A stretch of DNA of 29,863 nt from CAZZKF01 sp964654995 (lineage in GTDB: Bacteria > Pseudomonadota > Alphaproteobacteria > CAZZKF01): contig CAZZKF010000028.1 of the NCBI GenBank assembly GCA_964654995.1, forward strand, positions 1 to 29,863, read 5' to 3'. Position numbers and translations under genes: made by a program. Positions 6,811-15,649 of this stretch are shown here, one piece after another. How positions within the stretch are numbered: the first letter of the stretch is position 1; each line of letters opens with the position of its first letter. The notes beneath the pieces are model-generated. The model worked only from the letters and a program-made list of their open reading frames with translations, did not search any database and had not been told where the DNA came from.

Positions 6811-8313
6811 TCAGGTTCTTGGTGTGACAACCTGACGTGACAGCTTCCTTGTGACGATTGCCAGAACCGTTCGCTCGGGCCCGTCCGGACGCCCGCTGAC
6901 AAACCACAGGGCGATTAGTGTGAGACCGTAGATCGCGGCACCAGCAATCACCTTGATCGTCAAGGCAACAATCGGTGCGCCAAGATCTTGGGTGTCCATG
7001 ACCTTGATGATCGCAAACATGACCGCGCCGGCCAGCACCGGCCGGATCACGGCCGCCACCAGGCCGGCAAACCCAAGAGGAAGGATACGGGTGACCAGCA
7101 GGAAAACGGCCCCCACGTACAGGGTCCCGATCAGGGCCCGGACCATGGCGATCTGGGTGATGTCGCGTGCCCCCATGACGATCACGAACACCGCACTCAG
7201 CACGATCAGATGGCCCCAGGTGAGCTGCGCATAGCGCTTCACCGAACCGGCAGCGAGGATCAGCGGAAAGGCCGAAAAGGTGAGCCCGGCAGCCGCCCCG
7301 AACAGGCCCAGCCACTCGACCACGGGAACCGACTGGGCAAACTTGTCGGTCAGCAGGACGGTGACCAGATCGCCGGCCACCGCCGAAATGCCCAGCCCCG
7401 CGGGAATGCAGAGCAGGGCTATGAAAGCCAGGGTCTGGCGATAGGATGCCGCCAACTCGGACGGCGCATGGGTCAGGCGGGCATAGCTGGGAAAGGCGGC
7501 ACGCCCCATCGGCACGACAAGCTCGTTGGTGAACGACGTGGTCGCGTAGTCGGCAACGTGATAGACCCCCAGCGCCGCAGTATTGCCAAACGCCCCGATC
7601 ACGAAGCGATCGATCTTGCCGGTCAGAAACCGGCCGACATGGAAAAACAGAAGCCATTGGGAGAACGACCAGATATCGCGGAACTTCTCCAGGCTGAAGC
7701 GGGGCCGATAGGGGTGCATGGCGTAGGTCAGCACGACGCCAATGATGCTGCGGAACAGGGTGCCGAGAATCAGTGCCCAGTAGCTGCGCAGCCAGAAGGC
7801 GAGACCGACGATGACAAAAAATCCCAGCCCTTTGCGCAGAACGCCGAGCTGGAAATCCCTGGCGAAATTGAGCTCCTTGCGGAAATCGACGACCCCGATA
7901 TTGCCCAGCCCGCCGATCACCCCGGCCAGGGCCAGAACCCAGATCGCCGGGACCACCCGCGGCTCGTCGAAATAGAGGCCGGCCAGTGGCGAGGCGATCA
8001 CAAGGATGAGGGCGATGCCGGCCTTCTGGATCAGGCCGATCGTCCAGGCGGTATCGTAATGGGCACGTTCCGCCTCGCGATTGCGGATCAGTGCCAGATC
8101 GACACCCAGAAAGGTGAAGACATCGAACAGACCGACGATCACGGTGGCCATCGCGACGATGCCGAAATCCTCTGGCATCAGCAGGCGCGCCAGAATTGCC
8201 GTGCTGACCAGACCGATGCTGCGCATCACCCAGCGCATGCCGACCATCCAGGCCGAGCCGCGGGCGATATGCCGGGACATCGACTTGGCCGTGGCGTTCT
8301 CGCTGTCCGTCAT
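6811..8313 (-). CDS. Wzx-type polysaccharide flippase (PST family)
   Basis: A 500-residue membrane protein with about 12-14 hydrophobic segments and the usual N-terminal pattern of polysaccharide flippases: GSAWMVGMRWVMRSIGLVSTAI and LARLLMPEDFGIVAMA (from about residue 19). The repeated layout of helices and the basic cytoplasmic loops fit the MOP superfamily, PST branch (polysaccharide_synt_3, WzxC-like). It would move undecaprenyl-linked repeat units across the inner membrane for the O-antigen ligase/polymerase encoded nearby. The start at 8313 is ATG with a weak ribosome binding site; an internal ATG at 8280 (MSRHIARG) is an alternative. It is the last gene of a minus-strand run beginning with the GT2 gene. 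Confidence 0.88.
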   Translation of the reverse strand: MTDSENATAKSMSRHIARGSAWMVGMRWVMRSIGLVSTAILARLLMPEDFGIVAMATVIVGLFDVFTFLGVDLALIRNREAERAHYDTAWTIGLIQKAGIALILVIASPLAGLYFDEPRVVPAIWVLALAGVIGGLGNIGVVDFRKELNFARDFQLGVLRKGLGFFVIVGLAFWLRSYWALILGTLFRSIIGVVLTYAMHPYRPRFSLEKFRDIWSFSQWLLFFHVGRFLTGKIDRFVIGAFGNTAALGVYHVADYATTSFTNELVVPMGRAAFPSYARLTHAPSELAASYRQTLAFIALLCIPAGLGISAVAGDLVTVLLTDKFAQSVPVVEWLGLFGAAAGLTFSAFPLILAAGSVKRYAQLTWGHLIVLSAVFVIVMGARDITQIAMVRALIGTLYVGAVFLLVTRILPLGFAGLVAAVIRPVLAGAVMFAIIKVMDTQDLGAPIVALTIKVIAGAAIYGLTLIALWFVSGRPDGPERTVLAIVTRKLSRQVVTPRT

Positions 8314-8438
8314 CGCTCAGATCAATGCGGAAGGCCACGTGCGGGCGAGCACGAGCCGGCCGCATGGGACGCTGTCACCGCCAGCCCAAAATCCCGCAAT
8401 TTCCGCCATTTCCACTTCTCCACGCCGGGCCGGACCGG

Positions 8439-9359
8439 TCACGGCCGTGTCCAGGACGTGAGATCGCGATCGATCAGGGCACTCAGGGCTTCAACCTCCG
8501 GCGCCAGTTGCCGGCACAGCCTGAGGCGCAACTCGGGTGCCATCGGTGGCCGGGACACGGGCTGCGTATTCAGCTTCTTGAGCTTCTGTCGCAAACGCAC
8601 CCGGGTCTGCCGGCTGGTGAACAGCCGACTGGCGGCCGAGACCCAATCCGGCGTGTCCTTCAGGAACCGCCGCAGGGCCGGGCTGCGCACCACCTTGTTG
8701 GCATTGATCACCGGAAATTCCGCCTGGAAATCCGGATCGACCTCGAGAAACTCGAGCGTCCGGCGATAGACGCCGGCCACATCGGCCTTCAGGTCGTCGA
8801 AGATATTGATGTGCACCTGCTCGCGGCCGAACTGATCGAGGAATCGTCCAACCTGATCGGTAAATCTGACAATGTCGCTGTACAGCAGCACCTGCGGCAT
8901 GCGCGTGATCCGTGTCGGTGCCGGCAGATTGGCGCGGCGCCCGTCTTCGGCATCCAGGGCGGCTTCGAAATCCTCGATCGGTTCAATCCCCTCATAGACG
9001 ATCTGCGAGTGGTGCGAGGCGAGAACGTCGACCGGGTTGCGCAGGTGAATGATGATCCTGGCCTTCGGGTTGCAGGCGCGGATATTGGCCGCGGCCTCGT
9101 GTGACAGCATGTAGAAGACCGAACTTTCGCCGGCGATTTTTTCATCCCCCATGTCCGCAAACAGCGCCGCATATCGCTCTGGATCGCGGGCCGGGTCGTC
9201 CGCCGGCAGCAGATCGGTGGCAAAGAAGTGCGTTTCCTTCCTGGGCGCGACAAAAATCTCGGGATGTTGAGACAGATAGTAATCCATCGCCGTGGTGCCG
9301 CATTTCGGCGCCCCGACGATCAAGAAATCCGGTCGTCTGCTCCCGCTTAGCTGCACCAT
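8439..9359 (-). CDS. Sulfotransferase (PAPS-dependent), first copy
   Basis: A 306-residue protein with the two PAPS-binding elements of the sulfotransferase fold: the 5'-phosphosulfate loop PKCGTT at residues 18-23, and the 3'-phosphate element RNPVDVLASHHS at 107-118. The opening DFLIVGAPKCGTTAM and the KETHFF segment (about 41-46) resemble heparan-sulfate-type sulfotransferases, which modify sugars. It should transfer a sulfo group from PAPS to a glycan in the cytoplasm or at the inner membrane face. ATG 9359 is the start and begins only ten residues before the conserved core, so the N-terminus appears complete. It lies 125 bases upstream of the flippase on the same strand. Its acceptor sugar cannot be read from sequence. 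Confidence 0.9.
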   Translation of the reverse strand: MVQLSGSRRPDFLIVGAPKCGTTAMDYYLSQHPEIFVAPRKETHFFATDLLPADDPARDPERYAALFADMGDEKIAGESSVFYMLSHEAAANIRACNPKARIIIHLRNPVDVLASHHSQIVYEGIEPIEDFEAALDAEDGRRANLPAPTRITRMPQVLLYSDIVRFTDQVGRFLDQFGREQVHINIFDDLKADVAGVYRRTLEFLEVDPDFQAEFPVINANKVVRSPALRRFLKDTPDWVSAASRLFTSRQTRVRLRQKLKKLNTQPVSRPPMAPELRLRLCRQLAPEVEALSALIDRDLTSWTRP

Positions 9360-9494
9360 TGCGCCACGCCGTGGATCAAGGGATCGAAACCCGCATCAGC
9401 CCTGCCCCGGCCGATGCAACCTGCCGGTCCATCAGCCGGACAGGACCTCTGCAGACGGCCATACCGCAATCCCGGATCATGACGGGCCAGTACG

Positions 9495-9514
9495 AGATAT
9501 ATCAACATATATCT
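9495..9514. repeat. Perfect AT-rich palindrome between the two sulfotransferase genes
   Basis: AGATATAT (9495-9502) and ATATATCT (9507-9514) are perfect reverse complements around CAAC. The element directly abuts the stop codon of the upstream sulfotransferase and lies about 135 bases before the start of the next. It is markedly AT-rich in GC-rich surroundings. It could be a regulator binding site or RNA hairpin; it lacks the GC stem and U-run of an intrinsic terminator. Confidence 0.45.
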
Positions 9515-10426
9515 TTAACGGCAGGTTGAAGATGACACGCCGCGCGTGGCCTGCGAATGATCGAGGGCTGGTGCGATTGCCTGCGCGCACGCGTCCTGCC
9601 CATAGAAGGGCGCGAACCGTTCCAGCATTTGATCGCAAAGTGTGGCGATATCGGGGCAAATGTCCGGTGGTGGCGCCTTGCGCACCGATCTGCTGTGAAC
9701 CTTCTCGGTAAGACGCGGACGGTAGGTCAGACCGAAAAAGCGACACAGCCGTTCGAATTCCCGCACCGGGTCGGCCACCAGTCGCTCATATCGCACGACG
9801 ATGACCCGATCGTCCCTGTCCAGCCCCTGCTCGAAAAACGTCATGTTGCGAAAATACCAGAACAGGGCGACGGCACTGGCGTCATTCAGGTCGGGCCGAT
9901 ACATCCGGCGCACCAGCGCACGCATCTCGGGCGACATGTCGCGGTCACGCCAATCCCTCTCCCGGGTGCCGTCAGCGATTCGCGCGATGCGGCCGGTACA
10001 GCCGGACCATTTCCTGAGATGAGAATTGGTCATGTCCGCATAGTGGCGCACGCACCAGACGGCTCTCGCCGGGGCGAAATCATCGAGCATGGCGCGCACG
10101 CTCTGGGTCTCGCACAGGGCCTTGAAGACGACATGCCGGGCCCGCGACCGCTCGACCAGCCGATGCAGTACCGGCGCCGGGCGAAGCTGAAAATTTTCGT
10201 AGGACCTGGGATCATTTTCCAGAAACACGTCAGTATCGAAACTGCGTTCGAGTACATCGGCGATCATGTTGGTGCCCGAGCGCTGGACGCCGGCAATGAA
10301 AATGACGTTTCTGGCGCTCGACGCCGCCATCGCGTGGCGCCACCATTGCGCCACGCGCTTGGTGGCTAGAAGGGTTTCCCGCTCGACCTTTTCGCGGACG
10401 TCGTTCAAGACACTGTTGCTTGCCAT
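9515..10426 (-). CDS. Sulfotransferase-like protein, second copy
   Basis: Taken from ATG 10426 the protein is 303 residues. The core begins NVIFIAGVQRSGTNMI, with the PAPS 5'-phosphosulfate loop QRSGTN at residues 48-53, and the 3'-phosphate-binding element VRHYADMTNS at 126-135. The loop differs from the PKCGTT and PRSGTT forms of the other two copies, so the three are diverged and not recent duplicates. An earlier ATG at 10456 adds ten residues, and a GTG further upstream is also open. I prefer 10426 because GGCGGAAA lies at a workable distance. The gene sits between GT2 and the first sulfotransferase on one strand with gaps of about 130-155 bases. It likely sulfates another position or residue of the same glycan. 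Confidence 0.84.
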   Translation of the reverse strand: MASNSVLNDVREKVERETLLATKRVAQWWRHAMAASSARNVIFIAGVQRSGTNMIADVLERSFDTDVFLENDPRSYENFQLRPAPVLHRLVERSRARHVVFKALCETQSVRAMLDDFAPARAVWCVRHYADMTNSHLRKWSGCTGRIARIADGTRERDWRDRDMSPEMRALVRRMYRPDLNDASAVALFWYFRNMTFFEQGLDRDDRVIVVRYERLVADPVREFERLCRFFGLTYRPRLTEKVHSRSVRKAPPPDICPDIATLCDQMLERFAPFYGQDACAQAIAPALDHSQATRGVSSSTCR

Positions 10427-10555
10427 CGCATTTTCCGCCGTCTTTGCTGTCCCCATGCGCCTCATGCCGCAAAAGGCAGGGTCTCTCGGCACCCTCGGCC
10501 CTCTGCCGGCGCCCCCTCAGGCGGCTCATGAATCGCGATTTCACCATACAGGTTC

Positions 10556-11563
10556 TTAAGGATCGGTTGAACTGTCGGCATTCTTTCGAGCCCGGCGGGA
10601 CGGCCGGTGCGATACCCCGGTCAACGCCCGGTATGGCAGTTGCAAGGCGCCCATGGGATCGATGCGAAAAAGCCGGCGCAAATCGCCAAGCGCCCGCCAT
10701 CGACCGCGCCGCAGCCGGCCCAGAAGCGCCAGCGCGAACAATTCGCGATGGCGATTGATGCGCTCCTTCAGGATACGGATATGAGTGGGCTCGGGCTTCA
10801 ATGCAGTCAGAATATGACGGCGATAGCGGATTTCGTCACAGACTCGCGCAAGATAATCGGAACTGCCCCAGCCGGCGCTGTCGTAGACATTGACGCCGTG
10901 TCCGCGCCGGCACTCAGGCTGGGTGGAAAAAACAAAGCGCGCGCCGGCCCGCACAAGCTCCAGCCAGAAGATGTAGTCCTCGCCGGCGTGGGCGTATTCG
11001 GTTCGGAAGCGAATATCCGGAAAGCGGACAAAATCATAGACCACGGTGGACGCGATCATGACATTGTAATCGACAACCTGTGTGAACATGTCGTCGCTGA
11101 ATTCGTAAATCGCCTCGGCCCCCTCAAGCCGCCGGTGGCGGGCGAGATCGGGCACGCCGGAGCGGGCAAAGGACGATATCTCCATGTCCAGGTGATAGAG
11201 GTCCGAGAAATAGCAGTCGTAGCCGCGCCGCAGTGCCGCCACCGCCCGCGACAGGTGATTCGCGGTCCACTCGTCGTCCGAATCCAGAAAGGCGACGTAC
11301 CGGGTCCCCTCCGGCACGGCGTTGAGCGCCGCATTGCGGGCCGCGCCGGGGCCGGCATTGTCCTGCTCGATCACGCGGACCCGATCGGCATGCGTGGCGA
11401 TCAGGTTGGCGATCTCGTCACGCGCCGGCACCGGCGAGCCGTCATCGACGACAAGGATCACGACCTCCGGTGCTCCGGCTTGCGCCAGTGCCGAGCGCAC
11501 GGCCCGCGTCAGAATGCCGGATCGGCGCTGGTAATAGGGAATGACGACGGCAAGATCCGGCAT
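10556..11563 (-). CDS. Family 2 glycosyltransferase
   Basis: A 335-residue GT-A fold enzyme. LAVVIPYYQR opens the nucleotide-sugar binding domain, DDGS at residues 40-43 binds the nucleotide, and DSDDEW at 94-99 contains the metal-binding DxD. AGEDYIFWLEL near the middle carries the acidic residue expected near the catalytic base. It would add one sugar to a lipid-linked repeat unit on the cytoplasmic side. The start is ATG 11563; an in-frame GTG at 11572 adds three residues. Neither has a strong ribosome binding site. It is the first gene of the minus-strand block (GT2, two sulfotransferases, flippase) and is divergent from the lectin-like gene. It is the only clear glycosyltransferase in the window, so others must be encoded elsewhere. 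Confidence 0.92.
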   Translation of the reverse strand: MPDLAVVIPYYQRRSGILTRAVRSALAQAGAPEVVILVVDDGSPVPARDEIANLIATHADRVRVIEQDNAGPGAARNAALNAVPEGTRYVAFLDSDDEWTANHLSRAVAALRRGYDCYFSDLYHLDMEISSFARSGVPDLARHRRLEGAEAIYEFSDDMFTQVVDYNVMIASTVVYDFVRFPDIRFRTEYAHAGEDYIFWLELVRAGARFVFSTQPECRRGHGVNVYDSAGWGSSDYLARVCDEIRYRRHILTALKPEPTHIRILKERINRHRELFALALLGRLRRGRWRALGDLRRLFRIDPMGALQLPYRALTGVSHRPSRRARKNADSSTDP

Positions 11564-11582
11564 GGAATCCACGGCGTGGCTG

Positions 11583-11657
11583 TTCAGGCATCAGAAGAAT
11601 CGCGTATAATCGGGGCCTTGAACAATAGGCGTTTTACGGCCCCTTGTGCGGTATGAT
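11583..11657 (+). promoter_or_regulatory. Candidate promoter region upstream of the lectin-like operon
   Basis: This region, upstream of ATG 11746, is AT-richer than its surroundings. It holds an exact TATAAT at 11605-11610 and a TATGAT at 11652-11657 on the plus strand. Neither has a good -35 hexamer at 16-18 bases, so activator dependence or no promoter function are both possible. The divergent GT2 gene must also be promoted from this 182-base gap. Confidence 0.3.
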
Positions 11658-11745
11658 ACGGCGTCGACGCTAGATCGGTCGGATTTACGCGGCCTTAACG
11701 GGGTTTGATCTATCCCTGAAACATAACCGGGGACCGAGGAAGACG

Positions 11746-12360
11746 ATGATGCGCAGGAGACAGAATCGCCGCCGGTTCGCGTTCATGGCCGGGCTTGTCG
11801 TGCTGGTCGGTGGCCTCGTCGCCGCGTCGTTGACTGCGGACGCCAAGGGGCCGCCCAGGCCCAGCGTCGGGCCATTCTACAACCCCGAGACCAGGAGTTA
11901 TTTCGAGCTGCGCTTCGACAATGTCGGCCAGGCCCTGTGGACGGATACGCTCAAGGCCGTCAAACGCTTGTCCTACAAGGGGGTGCCCGGACGCCTGGCG
12001 ATCGTGCGCACGTTCGAGACCCACAATTTTCTGATGGAGCGTTTTCGCCTGACCCAGCCGGCGTGGATCGGCCTGCACCTCGACTGCAGGACCGGCAAGC
12101 TGATCTGGTCGGACGGCAACCCGATGCAGCCCAACGAGCCCAACCTGTGGCATACCCCCTGGTACCGGGTGAAGGAATGGACCTGCGCTAGCCAGCGCAA
12201 CAGCGTGGCGACCGGCAAGTTTTCGCTCATGCCGGTGGCCTATACGCCGATGAAGAATCTGGAGAACGCCAAGGCCAAGCAACCGTTCCGCTGGTGGGCC
12301 ACCGGCCCGCACAAGGGCTATACCGCCTATTTCGTCGAATATCCGACCGGCAAGGAATGA
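11746..12360 (+). CDS. Exported C-type-lectin-like domain protein
   Basis: A 204-residue protein with an arginine-rich N-terminus followed by a hydrophobic helix (about residues 11-29) ending in a likely signal-peptide cleavage or membrane anchor region. The remainder shows C-type-lectin-like fold marks: WIGL at 107-110, WSDG at 121-124, and EPN at 131-133. EPN is the motif that in animal C-type lectins binds calcium and mannose-type sugars. C114 and C147 may form a disulfide. GAGGAAG lies just before ATG 11746. Its position in an EPS locus suggests binding of the exported glycan in the periplasm or at the surface. The fold call rests on these motifs alone and needs structural confirmation. 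Confidence 0.62.
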   Translation: MMRRRQNRRRFAFMAGLVVLVGGLVAASLTADAKGPPRPSVGPFYNPETRSYFELRFDNVGQALWTDTLKAVKRLSYKGVPGRLAIVRTFETHNFLMERFRLTQPAWIGLHLDCRTGKLIWSDGNPMQPNEPNLWHTPWYRVKEWTCASQRNSVATGKFSLMPVAYTPMKNLENAKAKQPFRWWATGPHKGYTAYFVEYPTGKE

Positions 12361-12468
12361 CCCGGGCGCTTTCCGAGCCACTGCGGACGCCCGCATTCGC
12401 CGTTCATCTCACGGTGTCGCCAGGGCCGGTCTCGGGCCGCACCTGGCGCCGGCCGGCGAAGCCCCATC

Positions 12469-13491
12469 ATGTTTGATGCGGCGCAGTTGATCTGTGTGTT
12501 CGGCATGCCGCGGTCGGGGACCACCTGGATCGGCAAGATCTTCGACAGCCACCCGGACACGCTCTATCGTCACGAGCCCGACAGCGGCCGCCTGGGCGGC
12601 GGCTTTCTGATGGGGCGAATCCCGTTGCTGGCCGGCCGCGCCCAGGCCCCGGCCCTGGCCGGGGACGTGACCGAGGTCACGGCGGAAATCCTTGCCACCC
12701 GCAACGCCCGGACCAGCGCCAAGAAACCGTTTTTCCCCAAAAGCTACCTCTCGCCTCTGGGCTTTCATGCCCGTCGGCTGATTGCCTCGATGGTCGCCGC
12801 CGGCAGCCGCATCCGGTCCGACCTCACGATTCCCGATTTCATCCGCCCTCAGGCCCGGGCCGGCATCCGCCCGGTCTGGAAATCGATCAATCTGGTCGGT
12901 TGCGTCGGCTGCTTTGCCGCCGCCCTGCCCGAGACGCGGTTCATCGTTATCGTCCGCCACCCTTGCGGTCAGGTGAATTCGGTGCTGCGCGGCGAAGCCA
13001 CCGGCAAGTTCATCGCCGCCACCCCGGCGAGCCGCGACTGGGGCCTGTTCGAGCTGCTTCTCGCCACCCCTGCGGCGGCGAAATACCGCCTGACCCTGGA
13101 TGACATCAAGGCCATGGATGCGGTCGCGCGCCTGGCCTGGCGGTGGGTCCTGTTTAACGAACAGGCGGTGAGCGAAGCGCGATCGCTCGCCAACTGCCGG
13201 ATCGTCCGCTACGAGGACATCTGCAACCGGCCACTCGAGCAGGCCAAAGCCCTGTTCGCCTTTGCCGGTCTTTCCTGGTCGCAGCAGACCGAAGGCTTTG
13301 TTGCTGCCAGTACCCAGCGCGGCGGCGCCGGATACTACAGCGTTTACAGATCCCCGGCCGAAGCGGCCGGCAGGTGGCGCACCCAACTGAGCCAAGAGGA
13401 GACCGCCAGAATCACCGACATCGTCGCCCGGACGCCACTCGCTTCGTTCCTGGACGACTCGCCGGCCGAAACCGGAGCATTGGCCTTATGA
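12469..13491 (+). CDS. Sulfotransferase (PAPS-dependent), third copy
   Basis: A 340-residue protein opening LICVFGMPRSGTTWIGKI, with the PAPS 5'-phosphosulfate loop PRSGTT at residues 14-19 and the 3'-phosphate element VRHPCGQVNSVL at 162-173. A long insertion between them (about residues 40-135) is Arg- and Pro-rich and probably forms the acceptor-binding side. Its stop overlaps the start of the beta-propeller/beta-helix gene as ATGA, so the two are translationally coupled. The start ATG 12469 has only a weak GGCGAAG upstream. The short distance to the conserved loop matches family members. With two more sulfotransferases on the other strand, the polysaccharide is probably sulfated at more than one position. 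Confidence 0.9.
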   Translation: MFDAAQLICVFGMPRSGTTWIGKIFDSHPDTLYRHEPDSGRLGGGFLMGRIPLLAGRAQAPALAGDVTEVTAEILATRNARTSAKKPFFPKSYLSPLGFHARRLIASMVAAGSRIRSDLTIPDFIRPQARAGIRPVWKSINLVGCVGCFAAALPETRFIVIVRHPCGQVNSVLRGEATGKFIAATPASRDWGLFELLLATPAAAKYRLTLDDIKAMDAVARLAWRWVLFNEQAVSEARSLANCRIVRYEDICNRPLEQAKALFAFAGLSWSQQTEGFVAASTQRGGAGYYSVYRSPAEAAGRWRTQLSQEETARITDIVARTPLASFLDDSPAETGALAL

Positions 13492-15644
13492 AGGACGCGA
13501 GGAACCGGATCGCGGCATCCGGCGTGGCTCTGGTTCTGGCATTTACGTTTGCCTGGCCGGCTGTCGCAGCACCGCCGGCACCGGATTCGGATAGGCTCCG
13601 GCCGCCGCGCGAATCCCGCAAGCCCGGGGTGATCCCGATTCCGACCTCGCCCTACCCCACCAATGGTGCCGGTGAGCAGACGGTTCCGGTCCGCCCGGCC
13701 CCGGCGCTGCCCGGCGTGGCGCGCTTCGCCGCTGCCATCGCGCCGGGCGAATGGTTCGAGATTCCCGAGACCTCGATCGAGCCGGTGCTGATCAGCCGCG
13801 CCGAGCTGCGCCGGATCGACCCCAAGCATGACATCTGGCAGGTTCAGGGCCCGCGCTCGGCGATCAATGTCTGGACCGGCGCCGCCTTTGACGGCCGCTA
13901 CTGGTATTTCTTCGGCGGCGGCCACAATGCCTATGCCGGCAACGAGCTCTATCGCTTCGATTTTGCGACGCTGGAATGGCGCCGGCTTTACGATCCGGCG
14001 CCGCTGGTATCTGCCGTGCGACCCAACGGCAAGTCGACGCTGCGCCCGGCCTGGGGGCCGAGCTCGATGCATACCTATGACAGCGTTGTGTGGTCGCCCA
14101 AGACCGGCACCCTGTTGATGTGGGCGACCGGCGACGGAAAATTCAGCCTGTGGGAATGGAACCCGAAAATCGCCGACCCCGCCAGAGCCTGGAGCCGTGG
14201 GCCGACTGCCCCGCTGGCCGGCGAGGATTACCAGAAAACCGCTCTCGACCCGATCACCGGCCGGATCATCGTTGTCGGCGGCGGCCCCACCAGGGCCAGC
14301 GAGTACGATCCGGTGACCCGCACTTACGCGCGCACATCCAGCGGACAGTCGAACTGGATGACCTATTCGGCCGGTGATATCGATCCGCTGCGCCGCCGGC
14401 TCTATGGCCTGCACAAGAAGGGCGTGATGGAGGTCACCCTCGACGGACCGCAACTGGGCATGCCGCGGCTCATTCCCGATACCATGCGGCCGCCCTCGGT
14501 GGATGTGGCGGCCGGTTTCGTCTATCACCCGCCAAGCCGGACCATGGTCGCCTGGGGCGGTCAAGGCACGGTCGCCAGCTTCGACCCCGACACCCGGACC
14601 TGGCTCGAGTTCGAGGGCCAGGGCCCCAAGGTCATCAAGTCCAACGGCGTCTACGGCAAATGGATCTATCTGCCCCGTTTCGATCTGTTCGCCGGTTACA
14701 ACAACACCGAACAGGGCGTCTGGCTTTACCGCCTGCCGCCGCCCTCGCAAGGCCGCAAGCCGGAAGCCCGCATCGAGGTCTGCGGGCCGGTTCAGTGCCG
14801 CAAGTTCGCCCGTCTGGACCGGGCGGTCCGGGCTCTGCGCAACGGCGACCGGCTGTATGTGAAGCCCGGCACTTACCGGGTGCAGGACTTGGTGGTGAAA
14901 GCCGACAATGTCACGCTCAATCTAACCGGTGCCCGCTTCGAAATGGCCGGCGCCCGGGTCGCCAAGGCCCTGTGGGTGATCGACGGTGACGACATCGTCA
15001 TGACCGGCGGCGAATGCGCCGGTGTGAAGTCCTCCAGCCGCAATGGTGCCTGCGTGCGTGTGCAGGGAAAGAATTTCACCGCCCGCAACGTGAACTGGCA
15101 CGACAGCGAGAACGGCCTGCTGACCGGCAAGAACTGCGGCAGCTTGCGCATCGAGACCAGCCGCATTCATCACAACGGCCGCGGCGGCGGTGGCAAGTCC
15201 CACAACATCTATGTCGGCGACTGCGCGGCGCTGACCATCGTCAAGTCGCAGATCCTGTGCAATTACGAGGGCCACGGCGTCAAATCGGGCGCCCGGGCCA
15301 CCACCATTCGCGACAGCCGGATCGACAGCCAGGACTGCAACGGCTCGCGCGAGCTGGATTTCTATTGCGGCGGGCGCATCCGGGTCGAGAACACGGTGCT
15401 GCGCAAGGGCGCACGTTCGGTCCAGCAGGACATGGTGGGCATCGCCAAGGAATTGCGCCGCTGCGACAAATCGGCTGATGGCACCGCCATTCCATACGTC
15501 GGATCCGGGGCCCTGTTCCGCAATGTCACCTTCGAGAGCCGGCGGCTGGGTGCCACCATCCCGATCAGTTCGTCGGTGCCGGTGACCCAGGACAATGTCC
15601 GCTACGAGGGCCGGGCCCGCGCCGCCGCCAACCGCATCCGGTAA
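13488..15644 (+). CDS. Exported beta-propeller/parallel beta-helix fusion, putative polysaccharide-modifying protein
   Basis: A 718-residue protein with a signal peptide (residues 1-28, ending PAVAAPP). Residues about 100-415 contain kelch-like beta-propeller blades: YWYFFGGGHNAYAGNELYRFD, MHTYDSVVWSPKTGTLLMW, RIIVVGGGP and TMVAWGGQG. Residues about 430-718 have right-handed parallel beta-helix rungs (DNVTLNLTGARFEM, GDDIVMTGG, SLRIETSRIHHNG, TTIRDSRID). All ten cysteines lie in the beta-helix half, in keeping with periplasmic disulfides. Beta-helix proteins in EPS loci are commonly lyases, epimerases or hydrolases, and the propeller may bind glycan. The start ATG 13488 overlaps the sulfotransferase stop; frame-open sequence upstream belongs to that gene. 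I know no named family with this exact pairing. The activity is unproven, but export and a glycan-related role are likely. Confidence 0.75.
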   Translation: MKDARNRIAASGVALVLAFTFAWPAVAAPPAPDSDRLRPPRESRKPGVIPIPTSPYPTNGAGEQTVPVRPAPALPGVARFAAAIAPGEWFEIPETSIEPVLISRAELRRIDPKHDIWQVQGPRSAINVWTGAAFDGRYWYFFGGGHNAYAGNELYRFDFATLEWRRLYDPAPLVSAVRPNGKSTLRPAWGPSSMHTYDSVVWSPKTGTLLMWATGDGKFSLWEWNPKIADPARAWSRGPTAPLAGEDYQKTALDPITGRIIVVGGGPTRASEYDPVTRTYARTSSGQSNWMTYSAGDIDPLRRRLYGLHKKGVMEVTLDGPQLGMPRLIPDTMRPPSVDVAAGFVYHPPSRTMVAWGGQGTVASFDPDTRTWLEFEGQGPKVIKSNGVYGKWIYLPRFDLFAGYNNTEQGVWLYRLPPPSQGRKPEARIEVCGPVQCRKFARLDRAVRALRNGDRLYVKPGTYRVQDLVVKADNVTLNLTGARFEMAGARVAKALWVIDGDDIVMTGGECAGVKSSSRNGACVRVQGKNFTARNVNWHDSENGLLTGKNCGSLRIETSRIHHNGRGGGGKSHNIYVGDCAALTIVKSQILCNYEGHGVKSGARATTIRDSRIDSQDCNGSRELDFYCGGRIRVENTVLRKGARSVQQDMVGIAKELRRCDKSADGTAIPYVGSGALFRNVTFESRRLGATIPISSSVPVTQDNVRYEGRARAAANRIR

Positions 15645-15649
15645 GATTC

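Noticed and set aside
6988..8769. 593-codon frame antisense to the flippase and first sulfotransferase
   Set aside because: It spans two well-recognised genes on the other strand and has the composition of a shadow frame with no domain pattern.
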